A stretch of 52,630 bases of DNA from a virus, in IMG/VR virus record IMGVR_UViG_3300031111_000529, positions 1 through 52,630 of that record; one strand, given 5' to 3'. The notes beneath the pieces are model-generated. The model was not told where the DNA came from. It searched no databases and was given only the letters and a program-made list of their open reading frames with translations. Below are positions 1-9,392 of the stretch, in pieces; position 1 is the stretch's first letter; every line of letters begins with the position of its first letter. The position numbers and the translations under genes were made by a program.

Positions 1-67
1 CCTCACAGGGAGCTGATGTCGATCTTTTAGCAGTTGCACGATCCCTACCCAGTTCGAGTTGACATGT

Positions 68-1426
68 TCAGATTGCCGGCAACGCCGCGACCGCCCCGGC
101 CGTGTCGGCGAGGTCGAGGTGGGTGTAGGTGTTCATCGTCAGGCGGATGTCGCTGTGTCGCATGAGCTTCTGAGCCACGCTGGGTGAGACACCGTTGCGG
201 GCCAGCAGCGTGGCGAAGGTGTGCCGCAGGCAATGAACGTCCACGGTTCGGCCCTGAGCGTCACGCTTGGGTATCCCTGCGGCTTTCAGGTCAAGATTGA
301 ACCCTCGTAGGAAGTTCCGCCCTGCGTTGAACAGCGGCATGTCCTGGATGGCTTGGCCGCCACTGGCCAGCCGGTCAACGTGCCTTCGCAGGTCGTCGGC
401 GAGGTCGCCTCGCAGAGGCAACGTCGCAGCCCGGCCACTCTTGGCGTGCTTGCCTTCGATGCAAACGTACGGGTTGGCCTCGTCAAGGCACAGCGCACCG
501 ACGGTAAGCGAAGCCACCTCCCCACGGCGAAGACCGGTGAGGATCATGAACTTGTAGGTCAGCGCCCGCTCCTGCCCGAGGCGTTCCAGACGCCTCCGCT
601 CCTTCTCGCTTACCTTGGCCAGCGGCTTGCCCTTGTTCTTGCCGCGACGAATGGTGAGGGCATCCTGTAGCGGCCGCTCCTGCGCCGCCTTGAGCAGCTT
701 GGCGATCTCGTCCTCCGTCAGCGGGCGACGTTTCCTCGCCGGCTCGGCTTCCTCAGCTTTGGGTAGCCCAGCCAGCGGATTGGCCGTCAACCGTCCCTCT
801 GCCACGCACCAGTTACAGAATGCCACGGTTGCCGCCCGGTGCATGTTGATGGTTCGGGCCGACAATGGCTGGGAATCAGGATCGCTCGGCTCGCGAGGCG
901 TCTGTGCCAGCTTCACCATCCATCGCTGGAGCGTCTGGCGGCCGATGTCCTTCAGCGTTCGGAAGGCACACTCACGAACGACCCGCTCCAGTTCCGTCCG
1001 CACGTGGCGGACGTGCTTCGGCGAGACGCGCCTGCCACGGATCGTCTTGACGGCCAGTTGGGCCAGATAGTCTTTGGTGTGCTTGCCGATGGGCGTTTCG
1101 AGTTGGCTGGCGGCCGCCATCTCGCCCTGACTCATGACGCCCGCCTTGACCTTCTCCACGTCGGCCAGAATGTCCGCGAGTACCTTCTCCGCGGCTCGCT
1201 TGTCGCGGCAGCCGGTCGATTGTCGCCGCATCTTGCCAGAGGCGTCACGGTACCGGACGTACCAGCAGTCTGAGACAAACTGGACGCGCCCATCGTCGAG
1301 CAATTCCGCCGTCCGCAACTGGCCCTTGCCGTTGGTCCAGCGAGCCAGCTTCTTACCTCGCTGGGTGATGATATCCGCCTCGTCGGGCATGGGGATCGGA
1401 TAGCTCTTCTTGTAGATTGTTGCCAT
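68..1426 (-). CDS. int: Tyrosine recombinase / phage integrase
   Basis: A 452-residue site-specific recombinase that would integrate and excise the element. The catalytic set is visible: Arg300 in TGLRRGE, Lys329 in the beta-hairpin (KHAKSG), His398 and Arg401 in HCLRHTFAT, His424 in LMRHSD, and the nucleophile Tyr434 in NTYTH. An N-terminal AP2-like arm-binding region and a SAM-like core-binding domain (about residues 100-225) precede it. The ATG is preceded by GGAG at good spacing. The gene lies downstream of the excisionase-like gene on the same strand, and its 3' end points to the left edge of the window, the usual place for attL. All catalytic residues are intact, so I expect an active enzyme. 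Confidence 0.96.
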   Translation of the reverse strand: MATIYKKSYPIPMPDEADIITQRGKKLARWTNGKGQLRTAELLDDGRVQFVSDCWYVRYRDASGKMRRQSTGCRDKRAAEKVLADILADVEKVKAGVMSQGEMAAASQLETPIGKHTKDYLAQLAVKTIRGRRVSPKHVRHVRTELERVVRECAFRTLKDIGRQTLQRWMVKLAQTPREPSDPDSQPLSARTINMHRAATVAFCNWCVAEGRLTANPLAGLPKAEEAEPARKRRPLTEDEIAKLLKAAQERPLQDALTIRRGKNKGKPLAKVSEKERRRLERLGQERALTYKFMILTGLRRGEVASLTVGALCLDEANPYVCIEGKHAKSGRAATLPLRGDLADDLRRHVDRLASGGQAIQDMPLFNAGRNFLRGFNLDLKAAGIPKRDAQGRTVDVHCLRHTFATLLARNGVSPSVAQKLMRHSDIRLTMNTYTHLDLADTAGAVAALPAI

Positions 1427-1492
1427 CTGCGCTCCATTCCGCAGGCATCGCCGGCCCTGCGTGACACACTGAGCGGTGGTTCCGCCCCGGCC

Positions 1493-1780
1493 TCAAGGGC
1501 TTTCTGGCACAGGTCTTGGAGAGTTCTGCGGGCCTGTTCTGGGCCGCACGTTGGCCACTGTCGGCACCGGACAGCCTTCGGCGATCCAGCGTTCGAGGAC
1601 CTCACGGGGCCAGCGGATCAGCCCGCCAATTCGAGCGGGTCGAGGAATGCGCCCTTTGTCCACCAGGCGGTAGACGGTCCTTGGCGAGCAGGCCAGCAGT
1701 GTGGCCACGCCGTCGACGGTGAGCATGATGGACTGGGCGGGAAGATTCTGATCGTTGGGACGAGTGTGCTGCTCTTGCAT
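1493..1780 (-). CDS. Excisionase-like helix-turn-helix DNA-binding protein
   Basis: A 95-residue protein. Residues about 19-65 form a MerR/excisionase-type HTH (LTVDGVATLLACSPRTVYRL followed by VDKGRIPRPARIGGLIRWPRE), and the Pro/Arg-rich C-terminal tail has no clear fold. I chose the internal ATG at 1780 because GGAAGG lies just upstream; the longer open frame to 1885 has no comparable site. It is transcribed with the integrase, 66 bp away, as a xis-int pair. By family it probably bends DNA at the att site and sets the direction of recombination. A repressor role is also possible. Copy A of the TCCGACG...TAATAG element lies about 120 bp upstream, reading toward this gene. Confidence 0.85.
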   Translation of the reverse strand: MQEQHTRPNDQNLPAQSIMLTVDGVATLLACSPRTVYRLVDKGRIPRPARIGGLIRWPREVLERWIAEGCPVPTVANVRPRTGPQNSPRPVPESP

Positions 1781-2111
1781 GGTGACAATCCTTCCGTGGC
1801 GATGACGAAGCTCGCAGAGGGCAGCCGATCGTCGCTCTTCGCCAACGGCCTTCGACCAGCGACCAGTGCGCTGTCCGGCAAGCATTCGGACGGACCAGTC
1901 TCTATTAGTTACTTACCCCGTGGGGGCCAAAAACGTCGGACCGGCGTCCGAGGTGGACGGAGTTGTTGGCCCAGAGAGGGCGGTCGCCAGCTCCCTTCGT
2001 GACCACGCCCATAGGTGCTCCGCAGATTCTCTTGTTGAGAAAACCTGGCAAATGCGGACAATATCGGGTTCAACCTCGCGGGGTGCACGTCCCAGGGCTG
2101 AGGAGTCTTGA
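1781..2111. other. Divergent intergenic control region (331 bp)
   Basis: This stretch separates the leftward xis-int operon from the rightward cargo block. It contains copy A of the conserved bipartite element on the minus strand. No other gene, tRNA or strong hairpin was seen. Small open frames here (for example 1866-2111) are shadows. It should hold promoters for both directions. Confidence 0.6.
1902..1939 (-). promoter_or_regulatory. Bipartite conserved element, copy A
   Basis: Reading on the minus strand it is TCCGACG, 14 variable bases, then GGGGTAAGTAACTAATAG. The match to copies at 13231-13268 and 28070-28107 is exact in both boxes with identical spacing. It points toward the excisionase-like gene, whose ATG is about 120 bp downstream. 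Promoter, operator or leader RNA are all possible. Confidence 0.7.
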
Positions 2112-2291
2112 ATGGCAGTGGGATTTGGCGACATCCTGACGCTGTACGACGTGGAGGAGTCCTCTGAGACTCCCTGGTCCACGCTCCACAAGCTGGCCCA
2201 GGAGAACAAGCCCTGCGGCCAGCGGCGCCGCTTCCACAAGGAAGCCATCGATCCATGGATGAAGGCCGGAGCGAGGAAGGTTCTGAGGTAG
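2112..2291 (+). CDS. Small excisionase-type HTH protein heading the defence block
   Basis: A 59-residue open frame with AGGAG six bases before its ATG. The sequence (ILTLYDVEESSETPWSTLHKLAQENK, then QRRRFHKEAIDPWMK, quoted here in parts) has the outline of the short HTH proteins that often precede helicase or restriction genes. These read roughly LTLKEVAxxL...STLYKLAQ...WRFHKEAIDxWL. The first helix is poorly conserved, so the DNA-binding unit may be degenerate. It ends 4 bp before the helicase-nuclease gene and is very probably co-transcribed with it. A role as a regulator of the block is inferred from the family only. Confidence 0.7.
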   Translation: MAVGFGDILTLYDVEESSETPWSTLHKLAQENKPCGQRRRFHKEAIDPWMKAGARKVLR

Positions 2292-2295
2292 AAGC

Positions 2296-5200
2296 ATGCC
2301 GAGCAGGACAAGCAAGAGCGGCAGTGAACTGTTCATTGTGGACAACAGTGATGCAGACTGGAAGGTCCAGCGTTACCTGCGCGATTGGTGCCAGATCTCG
2401 AAGCAGTTGGATGTCGCTACGGGCTATTTTGAGATCGGTTCTCTATTGTCGCTGGGGGATGCTTGGGAGAGGGTGGATCATGTTCGCATCCTGATGGGCG
2501 ACGAGGTATCTCTTCGCACGAAGCGTGCCTTCGAAGAAGGGCTGGCGCACGCCACCGGAACACTGGATGAGAGCATTGAGGCCGCCAAGGAAACCAATGA
2601 CTTTCTGGTCGGCGTGCCAGCCATCGTTGAAGGGATCCGTAGTGGCAAGATAGCCTGCCGCGTGTACCGTAAGGACAAGTTCCACGCTAAGGCCTACATC
2701 ACGCACGGCCGGCTGGACGTGGTCGGGGCCTCCGCCTTGGTTGGGTCATCAAACTTCACGCACCCCGGGCTGACGGAAAACCTTGAACTCAACGTTCAGA
2801 TCACCGGCAGTCCGGTGAGTGTCCTTCAGGAGTGGTACGAGGAGCACTGGAACAATGCGGAAGACGTGACGCCGGAGATCCTCAGGACTATCGAACGCCA
2901 CACGCGGGAGTATCCCCCCTTCGAGGTCTACGCGCGAAGTCTGCAGGAGTACTTCCGCAGCCACGAGCTGACGGCCGACGAATGGGAACGGCGTGACTCA
3001 AAGATGTACCCGGTCCTGGCCACGTACCAGCGACATGGGTACCACGGCTTGCTGAAGAGAGCCAGGAAGTACGGCGGCGCCTTCCTTTGCGACGGCGTGG
3101 GTTTGGGCAAGACCTACATCGGACTAATGGCCATCGAGCGCCTTGTCCTCCACGAGAAGAAACGCGTCGCGCTCTTCGTCCCGAAGGCCGCACGGGAAGC
3201 CGTCTGGGAAAGCAAGATCAAGAAACACCTGCCGGAGATTCTCGGCGGGTTCCTGAGCTTCCGCATCTACAACCATACGGACCTGCTCCGTACAAACAGG
3301 CAGATTCGCCTCGAACTGGAGCAGATGAAGGAACAGGCGGACGTGGTGATGATCGATGAGGCCCATCACTTCCGCAACACCGGCATTCGCGGTGAGGATG
3401 AAGGTGATCGCAGAAGCCGTTACTGGGAAATGTTCGACATCTGCGATGGCAAGCAGCTCTTCCTGCTTACCGCCACGCCCGTCAACAACCGCCTGACCGA
3501 CTTCCAGCACATGACCGAATTGTTCTCGCGCCGGAAGGCGGAGTACTTCGGCATTGCTCCCCTTGGCATCCACAGCCTGCCCGGCCATGTCCGCACGTTG
3601 GAGAAACAGATTGAGGCCGCTGCCAAAGGACGCGAAGAGGAACTGAGCGAAGGCACGGCAGCCCTTGAGGAAGACAACGCTGAAACAAACCTGGCGGAAG
3701 CCGAGCAGATCCTGCGCGATGACTCACTCTTCGAGGAACTCGTCGTCCAGCGCAGCCGGGCTTACGTCAAGCAGTCCCTCGCCGAAGAGGACGGCCAAGT
3801 GCTTTTCCCGCAGTCCTCACCCCCGAAGGTCGTCCCCTACTCCGTCAAGCAGACCTACGGCAAACTGCTGAAGATGGTGGAGGATGCCTTCCACCAAAAG
3901 AAGCCGCTGTTCTCGCTGGCAATGTACTACCCATGGGACTACTACACCGGCGAACGTGACTTAACCGAGCAAGACGCCGCCATGACCGTTGGCCGCCAGA
4001 AGCAAGTAGCCCGACTGATTCGCACATCCTTCCTCAAGCGATTTGAGAGTTCGGTCTTCGCTTTCAAGGCGTCGTGCGAAACATTGATGAAGAAGCTGAT
4101 CGCCTTCTACCAAGTTCATGCCGAGGATCGCCACGACAAGGATCGCCTGGACAAGTGGCTCGGCCGCAACAAGGACATTACAGGCTTCGACCCGCACAAG
4201 CAGCACACCCTCTTCCCCGACCAGAAGGATCTGGAACTTGAGGAAGAGGACGTTGTGGAGCCGGAGTATTTCGAGAAGGCGTACAAGGATCGGCTCAGCC
4301 CGGATGAGTTCAACATTCCCGGTCTCCTGGCTGATGCCCTAAATGACCTGAACACTATCGCCGATTTCCTCAAGGAACTGGCCCTATTCGAGCCAAAGCA
4401 GGACAAGAAACTCCAGGCGCTCATCCAGCTGCTTCGCGGGCATACGCCGGGGTTGAAAGACGTTGCTCTCCAGCGCCACAAGCTGCTGGTCTTCACCGAG
4501 TTCAAGGACACGGCCCGTTATCTCGCTGAGCAACTCATCGAGGCCGGGTTCGCCGACGTGGTCGAGATCGACTCCCGCACACACTCCAACGGCCGGCTGG
4601 CCGTGATCCGAGCATTTGCTCCTTACTACAACGACTCATCCAGCGCGGACCTGGCCGCCAAAGGCCTGGACGAGACGCGCATCCTGATCTCGACGGATGT
4701 CCTCTCAGAAGGCCTGAACCTCCAGGACGCCACGCGTCTGGTCAACTACGACCTGCACTGGAACCCCGTGCGGCTCATGCAGCGCATTGGCCGAATCGAC
4801 CGGCGGCTAGACCCCGCTGTCGAGGCCCAGATGATCGCTGACCGCCCGGAGATCGAGAAGTTCCGCGGCATGATCCAGTACTACAACTTCCTCCCGCCGG
4901 ACGAATTGAACGAGCTTCTCAGTCTCTACAAGACCGTCACCCACAAGACGCTTCGCATCTCCAAGACCTTCGGCATCGAGAACGGCAAGCTGCTCCGCCC
5001 GGACGATGATTACGATATCCTCCGCGACTTCGTACGCCAGTGCGAGGGAACCGAATCGCAGAGCGAGGGCCTCAGCCTGGAGTTCCAGAAGCTGCTCAAG
5101 GACAACCCCGACATCGAGGCCAGAATCAGCCAATTCCCCAACCGCGTCTTCGCCGGTAAGGAATCGCTCAGTCCCGACACCACAGGCGTCTTCTTCTGCT

Positions 5201-5490
5201 ACGCCCGCCCAGCCAAGGATATAGACAGCGACGACTGGACCATCGAAGCCGGAGACGTGAGGTGGTATCTCTACGACCTTGCCACGGAGAAGATCATCGA
5301 AGACCCATACGAGATCGTCCAGCACATCCGCTCCGGCCCGGACACTCCGCGCGTTTGCCGCATGGGACAAGACGATCTCATCGAGATCCGTAAGAAGATG
5401 GACAAGTACATCAAGAACAGCTACCTCAAAAAGGTCCAGGCTCCAATCGGCGTGAAGCCGGTCCTCCGCACCTGGATGGAGCTAGCCTAG
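2296..5490 (+). CDS. SNF2-type helicase with N-terminal phospholipase-D-like nuclease domain
   Basis: A 1064-residue protein. Residues about 15-200 form a PLD-like domain with a single HxK motif (FHAKAYITH, about residue 130) followed by GSSNFT. A superfamily 2 SNF2-like helicase core follows: Walker A DGVGLGKTY (about 265), DEAH box VVMIDEAHHF (about 350), LLTATPVNN, motif IV LLVFTEFKDTARYL, and motifs V-VI running from STDVLSEGLN to IGRIDRR (about 798-835). Such fusions occur in DISARM-like and other restriction systems, where the helicase translocates on DNA and the PLD domain cuts. It lies 18 bp upstream of the methyltransferase gene in one operon. I infer that the two form a restriction-modification-like defence system. 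No frameshift or lost motif was seen. Confidence 0.92.
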   Translation: MPSRTSKSGSELFIVDNSDADWKVQRYLRDWCQISKQLDVATGYFEIGSLLSLGDAWERVDHVRILMGDEVSLRTKRAFEEGLAHATGTLDESIEAAKETNDFLVGVPAIVEGIRSGKIACRVYRKDKFHAKAYITHGRLDVVGASALVGSSNFTHPGLTENLELNVQITGSPVSVLQEWYEEHWNNAEDVTPEILRTIERHTREYPPFEVYARSLQEYFRSHELTADEWERRDSKMYPVLATYQRHGYHGLLKRARKYGGAFLCDGVGLGKTYIGLMAIERLVLHEKKRVALFVPKAAREAVWESKIKKHLPEILGGFLSFRIYNHTDLLRTNRQIRLELEQMKEQADVVMIDEAHHFRNTGIRGEDEGDRRSRYWEMFDICDGKQLFLLTATPVNNRLTDFQHMTELFSRRKAEYFGIAPLGIHSLPGHVRTLEKQIEAAAKGREEELSEGTAALEEDNAETNLAEAEQILRDDSLFEELVVQRSRAYVKQSLAEEDGQVLFPQSSPPKVVPYSVKQTYGKLLKMVEDAFHQKKPLFSLAMYYPWDYYTGERDLTEQDAAMTVGRQKQVARLIRTSFLKRFESSVFAFKASCETLMKKLIAFYQVHAEDRHDKDRLDKWLGRNKDITGFDPHKQHTLFPDQKDLELEEEDVVEPEYFEKAYKDRLSPDEFNIPGLLADALNDLNTIADFLKELALFEPKQDKKLQALIQLLRGHTPGLKDVALQRHKLLVFTEFKDTARYLAEQLIEAGFADVVEIDSRTHSNGRLAVIRAFAPYYNDSSSADLAAKGLDETRILISTDVLSEGLNLQDATRLVNYDLHWNPVRLMQRIGRIDRRLDPAVEAQMIADRPEIEKFRGMIQYYNFLPPDELNELLSLYKTVTHKTLRISKTFGIENGKLLRPDDDYDILRDFVRQCEGTESQSEGLSLEFQKLLKDNPDIEARISQFPNRVFAGKESLSPDTTGVFFCYARPAKDIDSDDWTIEAGDVRWYLYDLATEKIIEDPYEIVQHIRSGPDTPRVCRMGQDDLIEIRKKMDKYIKNSYLKKVQAPIGVKPVLRTWMELA

Positions 5491-5508
5491 GGACAAGGGG
5501 TGTGATCA

Positions 5509-8500
5509 ATGTCTGAAGAGATTCGAGAGCAGCTGCAGGCCATCAAGACGTTCCCTTCGCTGGTCAAGTACCTCCGAGATGAACTCGACTGGCCCATCGA
5601 AGCCGATGACTTCGATGACCTGACCTTTGACTACGAGCCCGAAGAACTGGGCATCGATGCCAAGACGGCCGCGAAGATCGAGTACGTCAAACAGCTCCGC
5701 CCCCTTGAGGACGGCCAGCCCTGGGGCATCTTCTTCGTCAAGTTCGAGCCCAAGCGGCTCCCCGTCGTCGCCATGCGCCGCATCCTCCGCGGCCTAGCTG
5801 TCAAGAAGCGTGCCTCCGCCAACCGGGCCGACAGGGCTGCCTGGGCCAGGACCGACCTGCTGTTTATCTCAGCCTACGGCGAGAACGAGCAACGTCACAT
5901 CAACTTCGCCCACTTCCACGAGAGTCCACAGAACGGCGACCTGCCCGTCCTGCGCGTTCTTGGCTGGGATGGCTCGGACACCGCCCTGCACATCGACCAC
6001 GTCCACGAGACGCTCACGAGCAGGCTGCGCTGGCCAGATGACGTTCTGGATGCCAATGCTTGGCGGGAGACCTGGGCCGGCGCCTTTACCCTTAAACACC
6101 GCGAGGTCATCACCACCAGCAAGCAGATGGCCATTCGTCTGGCCGACCTTGCCCGGCAGATCCGCAAGAAGATCAACTCCATCCTGGCCATCGAGAAACA
6201 AAGCGGTCCCATGCATAAACTCATGGCTGCCTTCAAGGAAGCCCTCATTCACGACCTGTCAGAAGATGACTTCGCCGATACTTTTGCTCAGACCATTAGC
6301 TATGGGCTTCTGATCGCAGGCATGTCTCGTACCGTCAACGGTGAAGGCACGGCTGTGATCGCGACCGATATTGTCGAGATGGTTCCCAGAACGAACCCCT
6401 TTCTCCGCGAAATGCTTGCGACATTCCTAACCGTCGGGGGGCGTAGAGGCAGGCTGGACTTCGATGAACTGGGCATCAGTGACGTCGTCGATGTTCTTCG
6501 CAGCCCGGATACGCACATGGAGGCCGTCAAACGCGACGTTGGCGACGCAAATGTACGAGAAGATCCTGCCCTCTATTTCTACGAGCTGTTCCTGAAAGAA
6601 TACGACGCTAAGAAGCGCATGCAGCGCGGCGTCTTCTACACCCCCCGGCCGGTCGTATCCTACATCGTCCGCTCCGTCCACGAGCTGCTCCAGACCGAGT
6701 TCGGCTTGGAAGACGGCCTTGCCGACACGACTACCTGGGGGGAGATGGTCGAGAGATGTCCCGACCTCAAGCTGCCGACCATCAAGGTCAAGAAGCCCGA
6801 CTTGCCTGACCTGGTGAATGAGCCCATTGATCCCTCCACCCCGTTTATCCAGATACTCGACCCGGCCACCGGCACCGGCACCTTCCTTGTCGAGGTCATC
6901 GACGTCGTCCACAAGACGATGAAGCAGAAGTGGCTCGATGGTGGCCACTTGCCTCTGCAGATTCCCGAACTGTGGAACGACTACGTGCCCGAGCACCTTC
7001 TGCCACGTCTGTACGGCTACGAACTCATGATGGCCCCATATGCCATCGCCCACATGAAGATCGGCCTGAAGCTCTTCGAGACCGGCTACCGCTTCGGAAC
7101 CGACGAGCGGGCCCGCATCTATCTCACCAACGCACTCGAGCCCGCGCAGGACTTCTCAGACACGTTCGAGCAGATGGCCCCCGCCCTAGCCCACGAAGCC
7201 CAGGCCGTCAACGACGTCAAGCGGCATCATCGCTTCACCGTAGTGATCGGGAATCCACCGTATTCCGCGCTATCCGCCAATCTGACCGAACAGGCGCGTC
7301 GACTCGTGACACGGTTTAAGTACATTGATGGCATCAAACTCCACGAACGCGGCGCGTTGCAGTTGGAGAAGAATCTTCAGGATGACTATGTCAAGTTCTT
7401 GGCCATTACCGAAGATCACTTGAGCGAAAGCGGGATTGGCGCTTGCGGCATCATCTGCAATCACGGTTTCATCGACAATCCCACTCTACGAGGTCTACGC
7501 TGGTCGCTGTTGGACCGTTTCAGCAACCAGTGGGTCCTGGATCTGCACGGCAATGTCAATCGCCGCGAAGTCGCGCCGGACGGCTCGCCCGATCAGAATA
7601 TCTTCGACATCAAGGACGCGGGGGTAGCAATCTTCCTCGCCACACGCGGCCAGCGCACATGTTCTGCGGACGCTGGACTGCGCCAAGCGGACCTCTGGGG
7701 GGGAGACCGTGTGACGCAGAAATACCCATTTCTGTCGACGGAGTCAGCCGCGACAACGCCGTGGGAATCGGTCTCGACCGGCCCCGAGCTGTACCTGTTC
7801 TGCAACATCGGTGGCCCCGACGCGGAAGAATACGCGGCTTGGCCTAAGGCTACGGAGGTCTTTCCGCTGCACAGTATCGGCATGATTACGGCGCGGGACG
7901 CGTACGTCATTGACTTCGAGCCGGGGCTGGTCTTAGAGCGGGCGAAGGCCTTCCGCGGCTCAACTTTGGATGACGAGGCGACGTGCCAGGCGCTGGGCAT
8001 TCCGTTAAAGAAAGGCTGGAACATTGCTCGGGCGCGCCAGCGGATTCAGCAAGTGACGAACCTGGCATCCTGCGTTCACCCGCTGCTGTACCGTCCGTTC
8101 GACATCCGGCCTGTGTTCTATCACGAATCGCTGATCTGGGGCATGGCCTGGCCAGTGATGCAGCACATGCTCGAAGGGCAGAACTTGGCCCTGATCACAT
8201 CGCGGATGACGAAGGGGGAGGACTTCCAGCATGTGTTGGTTAGCCGGGGTCTTTCCGAGGTGATTCTGCTTTCGTCGAAGACCTCCAACAACGCCTTCGT
8301 TTTCCCGTTGTACTTACGCAATCAGGAGGACATGCTTCATGCTGGCGGCACGACGAACATCAGCACGGAGTATACCCGAAGCATCTCGCAGGTCATCGGT
8401 GGCGCTGCACCTCCTCAAGCGATCTTTCAGTACATCTATGCCGTGCTGCACAGTCTAACGTACCGTAAGCGGTACGTGCATCTGCTGAAGCGCGACTTTC

Positions 8501-8991
8501 CGCGCATCCCGGTTCCAGCGACTGCGCATGTCTTCGACGGCCTGGCCGAATTGGGCGGGGAACTGGTTCCTCTGCACCTTCTGGAGTCCCCGCTGCTGGA
8601 CAAGCCGATTACCGCCTACACCGGCCCGGCAAATCCGGAGGTGGAGAAGGTCAGCTACAGCGACGAAACCGTCTGGCTGGACAGGGCCAAGACCCGTGGC
8701 TTTGAGGGCGTGCCGGAAGACGTCTGGAACTTCCACATCGGCGGGTACCAAGTCTGCCACAAGTGGCTCAAGGATCGCCAGGCCAAGGGCGGCAGGAACC
8801 CACGCCCCGGCCGCGTACTCAAGAAAGACGACGTCGAGCACTACCGCAAGATCGTCACGGCCCTCCACCACACCATCCGCCTCATGGGCGAGATCGACGA
8901 AGTCATCGAGCAGCACGGCGGCTGGCCCGACGCCTTCATCACTGACCCAAAGGTCTTGGAAGGCCTGAAATCAAGAGATGGGAAGCCATAG
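5509..8991 (+). CDS. Type ISP-like N6-adenine DNA methyltransferase
   Basis: A 1160-residue protein. The methyltransferase core has GVFYTPRPVVSYIV (about residue 376), motif I DPATGTGTFLVEV (about 450) and motif IV NPPYS (about 582), which is the gamma-type adenine methylase order. The C-terminal third resembles the target-recognition region of type ISP enzymes (HIGGYQVCHKWLKDRQ, then EHYRKIVTALHHTIRLMGEI). Classical type ISP enzymes carry nuclease, helicase and methylase on one chain. Here the nuclease-helicase is the separate upstream protein, so the pair looks like a split version. The methylase would protect host DNA and define the recognition site. It sits in an operon with the helicase. 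Confidence 0.92.
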   Translation: MSEEIREQLQAIKTFPSLVKYLRDELDWPIEADDFDDLTFDYEPEELGIDAKTAAKIEYVKQLRPLEDGQPWGIFFVKFEPKRLPVVAMRRILRGLAVKKRASANRADRAAWARTDLLFISAYGENEQRHINFAHFHESPQNGDLPVLRVLGWDGSDTALHIDHVHETLTSRLRWPDDVLDANAWRETWAGAFTLKHREVITTSKQMAIRLADLARQIRKKINSILAIEKQSGPMHKLMAAFKEALIHDLSEDDFADTFAQTISYGLLIAGMSRTVNGEGTAVIATDIVEMVPRTNPFLREMLATFLTVGGRRGRLDFDELGISDVVDVLRSPDTHMEAVKRDVGDANVREDPALYFYELFLKEYDAKKRMQRGVFYTPRPVVSYIVRSVHELLQTEFGLEDGLADTTTWGEMVERCPDLKLPTIKVKKPDLPDLVNEPIDPSTPFIQILDPATGTGTFLVEVIDVVHKTMKQKWLDGGHLPLQIPELWNDYVPEHLLPRLYGYELMMAPYAIAHMKIGLKLFETGYRFGTDERARIYLTNALEPAQDFSDTFEQMAPALAHEAQAVNDVKRHHRFTVVIGNPPYSALSANLTEQARRLVTRFKYIDGIKLHERGALQLEKNLQDDYVKFLAITEDHLSESGIGACGIICNHGFIDNPTLRGLRWSLLDRFSNQWVLDLHGNVNRREVAPDGSPDQNIFDIKDAGVAIFLATRGQRTCSADAGLRQADLWGGDRVTQKYPFLSTESAATTPWESVSTGPELYLFCNIGGPDAEEYAAWPKATEVFPLHSIGMITARDAYVIDFEPGLVLERAKAFRGSTLDDEATCQALGIPLKKGWNIARARQRIQQVTNLASCVHPLLYRPFDIRPVFYHESLIWGMAWPVMQHMLEGQNLALITSRMTKGEDFQHVLVSRGLSEVILLSSKTSNNAFVFPLYLRNQEDMLHAGGTTNISTEYTRSISQVIGGAAPPQAIFQYIYAVLHSLTYRKRYVHLLKRDFPRIPVPATAHVFDGLAELGGELVPLHLLESPLLDKPITAYTGPANPEVEKVSYSDETVWLDRAKTRGFEGVPEDVWNFHIGGYQVCHKWLKDRQAKGGRNPRPGRVLKKDDVEHYRKIVTALHHTIRLMGEIDEVIEQHGGWPDAFITDPKVLEGLKSRDGKP

Positions 8992-9027
8992 TCGCCTCTC
9001 ATCTGGAGCGACAGCCCACTAAGCCGC

Positions 9028-9349
9028 ATGGGAACACTTACCATAGACAATCAGGACGGCCTTCACTTGCGGACCAATGCTCCTGCTGAGCAGGCCCAAC
9101 GTTATGCGGCTGCGTTCCGCCAGGTATGGCAGACGATTCACCCAAATGACCGGCAGAGAGCCAAGGGCCACTGGCTCGGCAATAGCCCCACCGGACATCG
9201 AGCTGAGCGACCTGTGGCAACACAACGAGCGGGCTGGGCAACGGTATATTCTGGACCTGCTATTGAGCGTAACCAATCTGAGCGTTCAGACAATGGATAC
9301 CGTGGACAGCCTGCCGACGCTGGACCTCTCCGCGGGGGCGGAGAGATGA
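9028..9349 (+). pseudogene. Small gene apparently split by a frameshift
   Basis: The first part, from ATG at 9028, reads MGTLTIDNQDGLHLRTN and continues to a plausible RYAAAFRQVWQTIHPNDRQRAKGHW. Beyond about 9170 this frame turns into low-quality sequence, while the +1 frame becomes convincing (PPDIELSDLWQHNERAGQ, then RYILDLLLSV) and stops at 9349. Joining the two would give a protein of about 105 residues. I do not recognise the family. A real mutation, a sequencing indel and a chance pair of open frames are all possible. It lies between the methyltransferase and the 258-residue gene, in about 400 bp with no other gene. Confidence 0.4.
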
Positions 9350-9392
9350 TCCGAAACAGAAGCATGGAGTTGCCAGCGAAGGAGTAATCCTC

